A program made the translations under genes and the position numbers. Of a DNA stretch of 30,566 nucleotides, positions 14,846 through 22,592 are shown in pieces; position 1 is the stretch's first letter, and each line of letters begins with the position of its first letter. The DNA is from a virus. The stretch is from positions 1-30,566 of the IMG/VR virus record IMGVR_UViG_3300004242_000170; one strand, written 5' to 3'. Below the pieces are notes generated by a model. That model worked only from the letters and a program-made list of their open reading frames with translations. It was not told the origin of the DNA and made no database searches.

Positions 14846-15448
14846 TTACATCTGGTCTTCCGCGTGGATGCCGGCGGAGATGATCGCCCCGCCGATGCGG
14901 CGCCGGCCGTACAGCACGCCGACCGGGTTGCCCTGGGCGGTGGTATTCACCGGGCCGCCGAAGGCGTAACTGGGCTTGTTGTCCGGGTCTTCGCGGGCAC
15001 CGATCCCCCGTGCTTGCGGGCTGAGCATCTGGATGACGCCGCCGATGGCCATGGAGGCACCGGTGCTCGCCAGGGCTCCGGTCAGTGCCGCCGGGGCCGC
15101 GGCCGGCATGAATGCGGACGCCGCGATCAGCGCCACGCCGAGTACGGTCTGGAAGATCCCCCCGCTCTTGCTGCCGATGATGACCGGGGCGATGCGGATC
15201 TCGTCGCGAGCACCGAATTGCAGCTCCTCCTCGCCGATGTTGCGCCGGCCGTTGAACACGGCATAGGTCAGGCCCTGCTGCTTGCTGTTGGCCAGGAAGC
15301 GCTCGAAGCCGGGGATCTGCACGCACAGCGCCCGGATGGCCTCGGCCGGGCTGGCGACGGCGAGCCGAAACTCGCGGCCGAACCGGCGCAAGGCGCCGTA
15401 CAAACGGACGGTGGTCAGAGGCTGGTGTTCTAGAGCCGAAGCGGCCAT
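14846..15448 (-). CDS. I: Tail assembly protein I (lambda gpI family)
   Basis: A 200-aa tail-tip assembly protein. The first about 95 residues form the ubiquitin-like fold typical of the family (V-R-L-Y-G-x-L-R-R-F-G-R-E-F, later N-I-G-E-E-E-L-Q). A hydrophobic Gly/Ala-rich stretch follows (about residues 98-145) and then the conserved end Y-A-F-G-G-P-V-N-T-T-A-Q-G-N-P-V and R-R-R-I-G-G. In lambda gpI acts with J, K and L in tip assembly. Start ATG 15448 has GGAGA about 7 nt upstream. It normally precedes J directly; here a 2.8-kb cassette separates them. Confidence 0.9.
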   Translation of the reverse strand: MAASALEHQPLTTVRLYGALRRFGREFRLAVASPAEAIRALCVQIPGFERFLANSKQQGLTYAVFNGRRNIGEEELQFGARDEIRIAPVIIGSKSGGIFQTVLGVALIAASAFMPAAAPAALTGALASTGASMAIGGVIQMLSPQARGIGAREDPDNKPSYAFGGPVNTTAQGNPVGVLYGRRRIGGAIISAGIHAEDQM

Positions 15449-15465
15449 AACGTTCTCCGGAAACG

Positions 15466-15484
15466 AAAAACCCGCCGAAGCGGG
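15466..15484 (-). terminator. Intrinsic terminator immediately before gene I
   Basis: CCCGC-TTCG-GCGGG followed by TTTTT on the minus strand, ending 17 nt before the I ATG. Confidence 0.75.
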
Positions 15485-15487
15485 TTG

Positions 15488-15575
15488 TTGACGACCTGCG
15501 CAAGTGCGTATGGCTCAAAGGAAACCCCCGATCCTTGGCCGCAACCCAAGGACTGGGAATCGCGCCAGATGGCGC
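15488..15575 (+). promoter_or_regulatory. Weak promoter candidate and structured leader of the plus-strand moron
   Basis: TTGACG (15488-15493) and TATGGC (15509-15514) are 15 bp apart, short of the ideal. Downstream, two hairpins can form before the start codon: CCTTGG/CCAAGG at 15533-15551 and GCGCC-AGAT-GGCGC at 15562-15575. No riboswitch class is recognised. Confidence 0.35.
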
Positions 15576-15597
15576 AACAGTGACCGAGGAGGTCTAG

Positions 15598-15855
15598 ATG
15601 AGAGAAGGTCAGACGCAATTCCCTTATGTGCTTGTCACGGCAAGTCCCGAAGTGATCGCAAAAGCATCCGAGATATCCGTTAACGGCATTGATGAGGCGC
15701 GCGGGATTATCACCTTCGTGGCCGAACTCAGATTCGATGAGGTGATGCGAGCGCTTAGTGGGGCCGGCGGAGAGGTTGGCTTAATACAGGCAGAAAACTA
15801 CCAGCACAGCAACGCCAAAGGAGACCTTGCGCGAGCATTCAGCCATCTTGGCTAG
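15598..15855 (+). CDS. Plus-strand moron-like gene inside the tail-tip operon, 85 aa
   Basis: An 85-aa soluble protein of unknown function, transcribed against all surrounding structural genes. It has a very strong ribosome-binding site (GAGGAGGT, 5 nt before ATG 15598). The sequence reads like a small alpha/beta protein: V-L-V-T-A-S-P-E-V-I-A-K-A-S, then an acidic R-F-D-E-V-M-R-A-L helix and a Gly-rich turn. Its last 17 bases overlap the end of the convergent 100-aa gene. Position, orientation, own leader and lack of structural similarity mark it as a moron, possibly expressed in the lysogen. Confidence 0.7.
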   Translation: MREGQTQFPYVLVTASPEVIAKASEISVNGIDEARGIITFVAELRFDEVMRALSGAGGEVGLIQAENYQHSNAKGDLARAFSHLG

Positions 15856-16141
15856 GTCGTGACTTTCCACCACTCCACAACACCTTACCGTCGCGCACCA
15901 CGATAGATGCTCCTTCGGCAAGGTGATACGGGCCGCTGAACACATACTCGGCGCGCCCGTCCATGACATCAACCTCTACCGGATCACGACTTGGCAGATT
16001 CGCCAATCCCCGGCGCCAGGCGATGGCGGGTTGATATGGATCTTGATTTGCTATCGGCTTGTAGCTTGAGACCGAGCCATCCTCCACTTCCGCCTGGTTG
16101 ATATATACCTTCCCTCTATGGACGATGAATGGTTCGCTCAT
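15839..16141 (-). CDS. Tail-tip accessory protein, 100 aa, J C-terminus-like start
   Basis: A 100-aa protein whose opening E-P-F-I-V-H-R-G-K-V-Y-I-N-Q-A resembles T-P-F-V-I-Q-G-G-Q-V-F-I-N-S-A near the C-terminus of J in this same window. The rest is beta-rich and ends V-L-W-S-G-G-K. ATG 16141 overlaps the stop of K (ATGA) with GGAGG about 5 nt upstream. The shared motif suggests a DUF1983-like tip or fibre-attachment fold. No further function can be assigned. Confidence 0.75.
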   Translation of the reverse strand: MSEPFIVHRGKVYINQAEVEDGSVSSYKPIANQDPYQPAIAWRRGLANLPSRDPVEVDVMDGRAEYVFSGPYHLAEGASIVVRDGKVLWSGGKSRPSQDG

Positions 16142-16923
16142 ATTTCCTCCCGCGGCCCTGCCGCTGTCTGTGAATGCTTGTGCCGCAGGATCAGCGCCGT
16201 CCGCTCCAGCCACTGCCCGCCGACCACGATGATCTCCGAGCGCCGCCCGTACAGGTGGTGGAGCAGGAACGGGCCGGGGCCGAATACCTGTGCCGCTTCG
16301 CCTCGCAGACTGGGGTTGTCGCTCAAGTAGATGCCGGCATGGTTCGGGTGCGCGGTGCGGCCGATCCGCATCACGATCATGTCGCCGCGCTGTGGTGTGT
16401 CGACTCGATAGAAGCCGGCAGCCCCGTAGCGTGCCTCGTAGAGGCTTTCGCCCTGGGTGTCTTCCCACCAGCGGTCGGCGCGCTCGTAGTCTGGAAACTC
16501 CAAGCCCCATTCCCGCCGGTACCAGTCCGCGCAGACCTGCCAGCAATCCTGCACGCCGTGCACGAACTCGCGGCCCAGCAGCGGGACCGGCGCCGGCCTG
16601 ATGGTATTCAGGTCGCCCTCCGGCCAGCTGAGGATGTGCCAAGGCACGTCGCCGGCGTTGCACAGGGCGGCATCCGCCGGCGAGGCCCGGCTGGTCGCGT
16701 CCGGGTGCGAGTGGACGATGCCGACGATCTCCCCCAGGTCCTCGGCGGCCGCGTAGTCCTCGGGGGCCAGCTCGAAGTGGTCGCCCGGCTCGCTGCTGAT
16801 ATTGCGGCAGAGGATGTACTGCGGCCGACCGGCGATCAGCACCAGGAGGCCGCAGCACTCGGCCGGATACTCCGCCGCCGCATGGGCGCAGATGGCATCG
16901 ATCAGGTGCTGCTCCATCCTCAC
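16138..16923 (-). CDS. K: Tail tip protein K: JAMM domain fused to NlpC/P60 peptidase
   Basis: A 261-aa two-domain protein of the lambda gpK type. The N-terminal JAMM/MPN metalloprotease-like domain shows E22 and the H71-S-H73-x10-D84 metal site. The C-terminal NlpC/P60 (C40) domain shows C127 in V-Q-D-C-W and H195 in N-H-A-G-I-Y-L, the cysteine-peptidase dyad. Both active sites look complete. In lambda the protein acts in tail-tip maturation; an NlpC domain could also cut peptidoglycan during DNA injection. ATG 16923 overlaps the stop of L (ATGA). Confidence 0.92.
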   Translation of the reverse strand: MRMEQHLIDAICAHAAAEYPAECCGLLVLIAGRPQYILCRNISSEPGDHFELAPEDYAAAEDLGEIVGIVHSHPDATSRASPADAALCNAGDVPWHILSWPEGDLNTIRPAPVPLLGREFVHGVQDCWQVCADWYRREWGLEFPDYERADRWWEDTQGESLYEARYGAAGFYRVDTPQRGDMIVMRIGRTAHPNHAGIYLSDNPSLRGEAAQVFGPGPFLLHHLYGRRSEIIVVGGQWLERTALILRHKHSQTAAGPREEI

Positions 16924-17666
16924 CCCCGAATCAGCGAAGAGGCCGGGAAGCCCCCGAAGCTCAGCGGCTCGTTATCGCCGAAGCGCGCCTTGCAGTCGCT
17001 CAGCAGCCCGCCGCACCGGTCCAGCGCCGGGTTGTCGGTCGGCGTCCCGTCCTCGGTCGAGACCGGGCCGCCGGTGTATCCGCAGTCGACGCCGCGGTAC
17101 TCGTTGCACAGCGCCCAGTGGCAGAGGCTGTGGATCTGCCGGGCCGGGATCATTTGGCCCTGCAGGTCCGCCGGCGAGGACAGGGCAAACTCGATGGCCT
17201 CCCCCGTCTCGCTGGTCTTCTGGTCGATGTACCAGGTCTCGACTTTCTCTTGGGAGGGGTCGGCCTGCGGATTGCCGCCCTCGAAGTTGTCCGCGTCCAG
17301 GTAGTGGGCGAAGGTCTCGCGGATGATCACTTTGGCCTGCAGCAGGTCGTCGAGCTGCAGGCACAGGGCGCTGATGCTCCCGCCGATGTTGCCGACGCTC
17401 AGCGTAGGGGTCGGCGCGCGGCCATCGCCGGTGACCTCCAGGCCCTCGACCTCTACCGGCCAGGCCGAATACTCGGCGCCCTGCCACCAAATGGACTTGG
17501 CCGGCAGCTCATCGGACTCCCCGGCGAACGCCGCCAGCTCCGTCGGCGTGTGCGGAATGTTGTGCCCGTGGAAACGCAGCAGGACACCGCCAAAGGCAGT
17601 GCAGTCCACCTCGAACAGGCGGATCTCGCTGCCGGGCTCCAGCAGCTGGACGTCGGCGGTGATCAT
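16920..17666 (-). CDS. L: Minor tail protein L, iron-sulfur tail-tip protein
   Basis: A 248-aa protein of the lambda gpL family, which bridges the tail tube end and J. The C-terminal domain carries Cys residues at 182, 187, 195, 218 and 225. The last three reproduce the spacing C-x22-C-x6-C of the [4Fe-4S] ligands reported for lambda gpL, with C187 (or C182) as the first ligand. The conserved C-G-Y-T-G-G-P-V stretch surrounds C195. Start ATG 17666 overlaps the preceding small gene (ATGA). Confidence 0.92.
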   Translation of the reverse strand: MITADVQLLEPGSEIRLFEVDCTAFGGVLLRFHGHNIPHTPTELAAFAGESDELPAKSIWWQGAEYSAWPVEVEGLEVTGDGRAPTPTLSVGNIGGSISALCLQLDDLLQAKVIIRETFAHYLDADNFEGGNPQADPSQEKVETWYIDQKTSETGEAIEFALSSPADLQGQMIPARQIHSLCHWALCNEYRGVDCGYTGGPVSTEDGTPTDNPALDRCGGLLSDCKARFGDNEPLSFGGFPASSLIRG

Positions 17667-17866
17667 TCGACCACCTGCGCGCGCGCCGCAGCCCGCTGCT
17701 CCAGCACATCGGGCGGCACCGGCTCGCCCGTTTCCTGCAGGCGCAGGATGTACCAGTCGGTGCTCGTCAGGTAGGCGCGCGCGGCTGCATTGATACGGCC
17801 CTGCTCGGCCGTCGCGGCCTCGGCGGCCTTCTGCTCGGCGGTTTTCATCTGACTCCAGTCGATCAT
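17663..17866 (-). CDS. Small tail fibre assembly-like protein, 67 aa
   Basis: A 67-aa protein resembling the C-terminal end of tail fibre assembly chaperones: [14 protein letters not shown], then E-T-G-E-P-V-P and Q-R-A-A-A-R-A. The N-terminal half is a Lys/Glu/Ala helix. It overlaps both neighbours by ATGA, and its partner is probably the 105- or 141-aa gene upstream. Confidence 0.6.
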   Translation of the reverse strand: MIDWSQMKTAEQKAAEAATAEQGRINAAARAYLTSTDWYILRLQETGEPVPPDVLEQRAAARAQVVE

Positions 17867-18180
17867 GCGGACTGCCCCTCTTCGGCTACGCCAGCCGGCA
17901 GGGGGATCTGCCCATCGGCCGTCACGGTGATCGGCTGAGGGAAGGCCTGCGCCTGGGAGGGATTAGGGCCATGGGGTAACAGCAAGGTGACATGCAGCTC
18001 GCCGCCGACCCGCTCGACAGGACCGCAGAACAGGGGGCTGCCAATGGCCTCGGCCGGCAAGGTTGCACCGTCGGGGAGCTGGCTGAAATCGAAGGCCGCC
18101 CCGTTGACGGTCAGGATGTCGCCACTCTTGGTGGCCGTCAGAACCGTGTCGCTACGGACTGGAGAAAAATTGATGCGCAT
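17863..18180 (-). CDS. Hypothetical tail-associated protein, 105 aa
   Basis: A 105-aa protein: [12 protein letters not shown], then [14 protein letters not shown] and [15 protein letters not shown]. Proteins with this outline recur in Pseudomonas phages beside a short fibre-assembly-like gene; they have no assigned function. ATG 18180 has GAGG 5-6 nt upstream; the stop overlaps the next gene as ATGA. Confidence 0.7.
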   Translation of the reverse strand: MRINFSPVRSDTVLTATKSGDILTVNGAAFDFSQLPDGATLPAEAIGSPLFCGPVERVGGELHVTLLLPHGPNPSQAQAFPQPITVTADGQIPLPAGVAEEGQSA

Positions 18181-18187
18181 AGAAGCC

Positions 18188-18613
18188 TCAGTACCAGCGT
18201 CCTGTCGAGAACCAGAAGAGAGTGATGTCCAAGGGGTCCGTATGGTCGTTCCTGGCGTAGACCATGGCCCCGTTACTGCTCTGACCCTCCATCCAGTGGC
18301 TTACATTTTGACCCCAGGCGCTGTCCTGGCTCAGGAAGGAATACACCTGACCCACGAAAGAGGCGGCGTTCTGAATGCTGGCCGAACTCTGAACCCCTCC
18401 CCCCGAATGCTGAGGCCATGTGACCTTGGTCATGCAGAGCTGCGTGCCATCGGAAAACCGCACGTACGAGCCGTTGCTGTTGCTCCCGCGCTCGATGACT
18501 GCCAGCCCGTACAGCTCGTCGACGTTGGCCTGGGTCTTCTCGAAGGCCGTGCGCGCGGTATCTCCCCCGGCCCCGTCCGGCGTGGCGCCGAGGTTGATGG
18601 TTTGTTTCGCCAT
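18188..18613 (-). CDS. Small fibre-like structural protein, 141 aa
   Basis: Residues 1-36 carry a widespread phage structural start (I-N-L-G-x-T-P-D-G-A-G-G-D-T-A-R-T-A-F, then A-N-V-D-E-L-Y), also found at the front of tail fibres. The C-terminal part contains G-S-Y-V-R-F-S-D-G-T-Q-L-C, a fibre-tip motif. Together they make a minimal two-part fibre or decoration protein. The ATG at 18613 has GGAG 6 nt upstream, overlapping the stop of M. Confidence 0.75.
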   Translation of the reverse strand: MAKQTINLGATPDGAGGDTARTAFEKTQANVDELYGLAVIERGSNSNGSYVRFSDGTQLCMTKVTWPQHSGGGVQSSASIQNAASFVGQVYSFLSQDSAWGQNVSHWMEGQSSNGAMVYARNDHTDPLDITLFWFSTGRWY

Positions 18614-18616
18614 GGG

Positions 18617-19027
18617 TTACTCCAGAACGATTGCCGCGGAGTTGATGATTACTGCCTCGCTCGAGGAGCCTGATACCTGATCGCCGGCGGCGGGATGGAA
18701 TGCCTGCTCGAAGGTGGCCGCGATGGTGTAGAGGCCGCCGCCCAGCGGGCGCAGGCTGTGCTTCGTGACGCGCCACAAGCTCAGTTGGCCAAGCGGCGGC
18801 GTCCAGAGGAAAGCGCGGTAGCCGGCGTGGCGGTCGAAGAAGTCGAGGATGGCCTGGGCATCCGTCGTCTTTCGGGTGAACGTCAGCGGCCAGGACTGCT
18901 GCTTGTTGTTGAGGCCATCGCCGACCACCTGGGCATAGCCATCGCCGAACTGGGCCGAGCGAGTGCGGTGGGTGATGTCGCCCTGGGGCTCTTTCAGCGG
19001 CGACCAGGCGAAGGTTTCGATGGGCAT
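18617..19027 (-). CDS. M: Minor tail protein M (lambda gpM family)
   Basis: A 136-aa tail protein with the family segments F-G-D-G-Y-A-Q, W-P-L-T-F, F-F-D-R-H-A-G-Y-R-A-F-L-W-T-P-P and Y-T-I-A-A-T-F-E-Q. In lambda M acts with L at the distal end of the tail tube. ATG 19027 has AGGAGG 5 nt upstream. It follows the tape measure gene directly. Confidence 0.92.
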   Translation of the reverse strand: MPIETFAWSPLKEPQGDITHRTRSAQFGDGYAQVVGDGLNNKQQSWPLTFTRKTTDAQAILDFFDRHAGYRAFLWTPPLGQLSLWRVTKHSLRPLGGGLYTIAATFEQAFHPAAGDQVSGSSSEAVIINSAAIVLE

Positions 19028-19028
19028 G

Positions 19029-21317
19029 CTACCTCCTGCCGCTTAGGTGTCGCCCAATGGCGCCATCCACCCGCAGATCTCTGGCAAGCAGCTGCCTGTA
19101 ACGCTGCTCGACATAGCGGCCGATCTCGGCGCCGAACTGCTGACTAGCCTGGCTATTGGCCTCGGTATTCACCGATCCGTCCGACTGGATGTTGATCACC
19201 ACACTGATCCTCACGGCCTGCCCCCCGCCGCCTCCGCCGACCATCCGCACCCCGAGCGAGCCGTCGCTGGATCGGGTCAGCGGCATGATCGCCTCAGGGC
19301 CGGCCTCGCCCATGAGCCCGGTGCCCTTGGCGAACGGAAACAGGGTCGGCTTGTTCACGATGCTGTTGGTGAAGGCGCCGCCCTGGGCGAAGGGGATCAC
19401 GCTGCCGCCGGCAAAGGCATTGCCCTTGGCGTTGGCGAACAGGCCGCCGAGCCAGTCGACACCGGCCTTGATCCAGCCACCGGAGCGCTTGCCGCCGGTG
19501 TTGGCGGCGCCGAACATCAGGTTCGCCAGGTCGGCCGCCGCCGCCTCGGCAGCCATGCGTTGCACCATCGTGCCGAAGCCGACCAGCATGCCGTCCATGC
19601 CTTCGGCGAACGGATCGAACAGGAAGTCGGCAAAGGCGTCCTGGATGTTGCGGGCGGCCTGGTCCATGAACACGGTCATCTGATCCGCCGACTTCTCCGC
19701 CGCAGCGGCCTGCTCCTCGAGCCCGGCGATGATGCGCTCCGACTGCTCTTCGCTGATCACACCGGCCAGCACGCCGGCACGCAGGGTTTCCACCTGCTGC
19801 TGGTAGGCCAGCAGGGAACGCGAGGCGTCCGACCAGCTGGCTTCGTCCACCTGGGCGATCCGTTCGACCAGGGCGGTACGCTCTTCCAGCGCTTTTTTCT
19901 GCGCCTCGAAGGCTTCCGTGGACTTCAGCGCCTGGCCGGCCAGCTCGAGCTGGGCCTCGCTCGCGCCGTCCAGGCGCAGCTTGTAGAGCGTGGCCTCGGC
20001 CGCGGTCATGCCGAGAGTGGCAGCCTGCAGTTGCAGCGCAGCGACCTGCGACTTGATCGCTTCCGCCGAGCGCTTCGCCGCTTCCGCGGCCTTCTTGGCC
20101 GCCTCTTCGGCCTCTTTCGAGGCCAGGCCAAGGCCCTTGCCTGTACCCGTACCTGTACCGGTGGCCTTGTCGTCTTTGCTGGCGGGCTCGACCGGTATCA
20201 CCACCGGCGGCTTTTCGCTTTGGGATTTGCGGAACGCCTCGATCTGGGCCTCGGTCGCCGCGATTTCAGCTTTGAACTGCTCCTCCGTTTTGCCGGAGAG
20301 CAGCTCCGCCTGCAGGCCCTCGCGGGCCAGCGGACTTTCCAGCATCTGCCGGTAGTCGGCCAGCGCCTGCTTCTGCCGCTCCAGCTGATCCTCGAGCCGC
20401 ACGATGTCGTCGGCGGCGGCGCCGTTCATGAAGGCGGCAGCGGACTCGGCCGCCCACTCGATGAACCGGACCGTCTCGCGGGCGCCCTCGGTGATCGCCG
20501 AGAACGAGCCCATGACCGCCTTGGCCAGTGACGCGGCCGCCTTGGCGGTTTCCGGGTCACGCAGCGCCTGGGTGAGCTTGGAGAGCTCCGGGACCAGCTC
20601 TCCGACGATCTTCTGGCCAGCCGCGGAGGCTACCTGGCCGAGCAGGCCAAGGTCCTGGTTGAACTGGTCGGCGTTCTGGATCTGGTCCTCCGAGAGCACC
20701 AGACCCAGATTGCTGGCCTCGTCGGCGAAGCCCTTGAGCGCCTTGCCGCCGTTGCTGAGCAGCGGTAGCAGCAGGGTCGCATCGTCGGCCAGCGACTCCA
20801 GGAAGAAGGTCATCTCCTGCTGATTGGCGCCGGCCTTTTCCAGGGTATCGACGTACAGCTGCAGCGCCTGCGGTCCGCTCAGGTTGCGGAACTGCTCGGC
20901 GGTCACGCCGACCTTGGGGGCGATCTTCTCGAAGAAGTCGGCCATCTCCCCGCCACCGGTGACCAGGAAGTCGCCGACCTTGTCGTTGACATCCTTGAGG
21001 ATGCTGGCGAGCTGTTCGCCCTCAACGCCGACCGTCCGGGTCCCGGCGGCGAAGCGCTGGAACTCCGTGGTGGAGATGCCGGCCAGTTGGGCCAGCTGCC
21101 CGAGCTGCGCGGTGGCCTCAACGCTGGACTTGATCCAGGCGGCGAAGGCGCCGGTACCGATGGCCGACACCGCCGTGCCGAGCAGCTGGCTGGCCCGCTC
21201 CCAGCGACGCCGCATGTCCTCGGCATGCTGCTCGCTGATCCGAGCCGCCCTGCCGAGGTCGGAGGTCAGGCGTGCCACGTTCGCGGCGATGTCGATCGTC
21301 AGGGTTCCGAGTGCCAT
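19029..21317 (-). CDS. Tail length tape measure protein
   Basis: A 762-aa tape measure protein. The N-terminus (L-T-I-D-I-A-A-N-V-A-R-L-T-S-D-L) opens a long helical region. A hydrophobic segment appears near 50-62, Ala/Glu/Lys coiled coil at about 300-480, and the lambda-H-type C-terminal block ends in G-G-A-F-T-N-S-I-V-N-K-P-T, F-A-K-G-T-G-L-M-G-E-A-G-P-E-A-I-M-P-L. With about 0.15 nm per residue the tail would be a little over 110 nm (inference from other siphophages). GGAG lies 6 nt before the ATG, immediately after the stop of the frameshifted chaperone. Confidence 0.93.
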   Translation of the reverse strand: MALGTLTIDIAANVARLTSDLGRAARISEQHAEDMRRRWERASQLLGTAVSAIGTGAFAAWIKSSVEATAQLGQLAQLAGISTTEFQRFAAGTRTVGVEGEQLASILKDVNDKVGDFLVTGGGEMADFFEKIAPKVGVTAEQFRNLSGPQALQLYVDTLEKAGANQQEMTFFLESLADDATLLLPLLSNGGKALKGFADEASNLGLVLSEDQIQNADQFNQDLGLLGQVASAAGQKIVGELVPELSKLTQALRDPETAKAAASLAKAVMGSFSAITEGARETVRFIEWAAESAAAFMNGAAADDIVRLEDQLERQKQALADYRQMLESPLAREGLQAELLSGKTEEQFKAEIAATEAQIEAFRKSQSEKPPVVIPVEPASKDDKATGTGTGTGKGLGLASKEAEEAAKKAAEAAKRSAEAIKSQVAALQLQAATLGMTAAEATLYKLRLDGASEAQLELAGQALKSTEAFEAQKKALEERTALVERIAQVDEASWSDASRSLLAYQQQVETLRAGVLAGVISEEQSERIIAGLEEQAAAAEKSADQMTVFMDQAARNIQDAFADFLFDPFAEGMDGMLVGFGTMVQRMAAEAAAADLANLMFGAANTGGKRSGGWIKAGVDWLGGLFANAKGNAFAGGSVIPFAQGGAFTNSIVNKPTLFPFAKGTGLMGEAGPEAIMPLTRSSDGSLGVRMVGGGGGGQAVRISVVINIQSDGSVNTEANSQASQQFGAEIGRYVEQRYRQLLARDLRVDGAIGRHLSGRR

Positions 21318-21325
21318 GGCGGCTC

Positions 21326-21897
21326 CTAAAACAGCCTATCGATGGCCGCCGAGTGTTCGTCGGCGTCCTCGACTTCGAGGGGCGGCAGGGTGTCGGTCTG
21401 GATTTCGTACTCGACCTGGTAGAAGGCCTGCCACTCGACGAACTCCGCCGAGCTCAGGCGTCGCTCCAGGTCGTGCACGGTGGTACCGAGGTCACGGGCC
21501 AGCCGGAACAGGAAGAACCGCTCCGGCCGGCACCTCAGTTTTTTGCGTCGGCCTCGACGGCAGCGACGACGAACTTGTTCAGCAGGGTGGCCTCATCGGC
21601 GAGGCGCCCGATGACCGCGGGCGACTTGCCGGCCAGTGCCTCGATATCGTCCGGGGTGAACAACGGCGTGCCGGCCGGGTCGGTGATCGACACGGCAATC
21701 AGGCGCAGCTGGACATTGGCCATGCCGCGGACGGCGCCGCCCTCCTGCTGGGAGAGGGCCGACATCTCGGCGATGTACTCCGCCCGGCCCCGCACGGACA
21801 GGCCGGTGATCGTGACCTCCCCGCCCCACTCGGGGACGTCGATCACCTTCTGCGGGCGGTCGGCAGCGGCCAGAATCTGCTCGCGGGTCAGCATCAT
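21326..21897 (-). CDS. Tail assembly chaperone GT fusion, made by -1 ribosomal frameshift
   Basis: Ribosomes that slip back one base at A-AAA-AAC (21544 to 21538) miss the TGA at 21535-21537 and continue from CTG for 70 more codons to TAG at 21326, giving a protein of about 190 aa. The added part reads L-R-C-R-P-E-R-F-F-L-F-R-L-A-R-D-L-G, then S-S-A-E-F-V-E-W-Q-A-F-Y, the typical T-domain motif of siphophage tail chaperones (A-E-x-x-E-W-x-A-F/Y-Y). In lambda the G and GT forms act together on the tape measure protein. The T reading frame has no start of its own with a good ribosome site. Confidence 0.85.
21535..21897 (-). CDS. Tail assembly chaperone G
   Basis: The in-frame product, 120 aa, lying between tail tube and tape measure as gpG does. 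It begins M-M-L-T-R-E-Q-I-L-A-A and ends E-A-D-A-K-N with the slippery codons. A second ATG at 21894 shares its A with the tail tube stop (TGATG); GAGGTGA precedes both. Predicted mostly helical. It is expected to be the major form, with GT made at a fixed low ratio. Confidence 0.88.
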   Translation of the reverse strand: MMLTREQILAAADRPQKVIDVPEWGGEVTITGLSVRGRAEYIAEMSALSQQEGGAVRGMANVQLRLIAVSITDPAGTPLFTPDDIEALAGKSPAVIGRLADEATLLNKFVVAAVEADAKN

Positions 21898-22547
21898 TTC
21901 ACCTCGTAGACGGCGCCGGTAATGGTCACGGACAGGCTGCCGGCGTTGGTGCCATCCACCGCGCCGGCGTCGGACAGGCTGCGCACGTAGCCCTGCCAGA
22001 GCTTGCGATAGCCGTTCTTCTTGATCAGCCGGAACCAGCGCGGCTCGCCGTCGGCCTTGGCCACTTTGGCCTCGACCTGGAAGGCGTCGTCCTCGACATA
22101 GTGCAGGTCGACCGACATGCCGCCGAAGTCCTGCAGGCCCAGGGACTTCTCCCGTGCCTCGGAAACGAGGGTGGTGGTGTCGATCTCCGAGGCCTGGCCA
22201 TCGAAGCCCGAGTAGCTCTTGTGCTGGTCGGTTTCGATGAAGGTCGCCGGGGTGGCGGTGCCACCGCTGGTGTAGGCGGTGAAGCCGCCGGAGTCGATGT
22301 TCTCCAGGGTCACGGTGGTGGCCGTCACCGCGCCGACGACACCCGAAAGGCCGTTGATCTGGGTCATGCCGGTGACGCCGGCAATCGTCAGGACATCGCC
22401 GACCACGAACGAATGGCTGGCGAAGGTCAGCACGGCCTTGGCGGCTTTGCTGATGCCGGTGAGGGTGACCGGCGTACCGGCAGCGGCGGCTTGCTGAATG
22501 AAAAATCGCGTGCCCTGCGAGGACACGGCGCGGCTTTTGCGGGCCAT
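21894..22547 (-). CDS. Major tail tube protein
   Basis: A 217-aa tail tube subunit. Residues about 28-105 form an extra FCCH-like beta domain (F-V-V-G-D-V-L-T-I-A-G-V-T-G-M-x-Q-I-N-G), common in Pseudomonas tube proteins. The remainder is the tube fold (S-E-I-D-T-T-T-L-x-S-E-A, later W-F-R-L-I-K-K-N-G-Y). ATG 22547 has GGAGAG about 9 nt upstream and follows a terminator hairpin, so tail genes may be separately controlled from head genes. Confidence 0.9.
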   Translation of the reverse strand: MARKSRAVSSQGTRFFIQQAAAAGTPVTLTGISKAAKAVLTFASHSFVVGDVLTIAGVTGMTQINGLSGVVGAVTATTVTLENIDSGGFTAYTSGGTATPATFIETDQHKSYSGFDGQASEIDTTTLVSEAREKSLGLQDFGGMSVDLHYVEDDAFQVEAKVAKADGEPRWFRLIKKNGYRKLWQGYVRSLSDAGAVDGTNAGSLSVTITGAVYEVK

Positions 22548-22564
22548 GATGGGCTCTCCACATG

Positions 22565-22586
22565 AAAAGCCCCGCGACGGCGGGGC
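22565..22586 (-). terminator. Intrinsic terminator between head-completion and tail tube genes
   Basis: GCCCCGC-CGTC-GCGGGGC followed by TTTTC on the minus strand, ending 17 nt before the tail tube ATG. Confidence 0.75.
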
Positions 22587-22592
22587 AATGGG

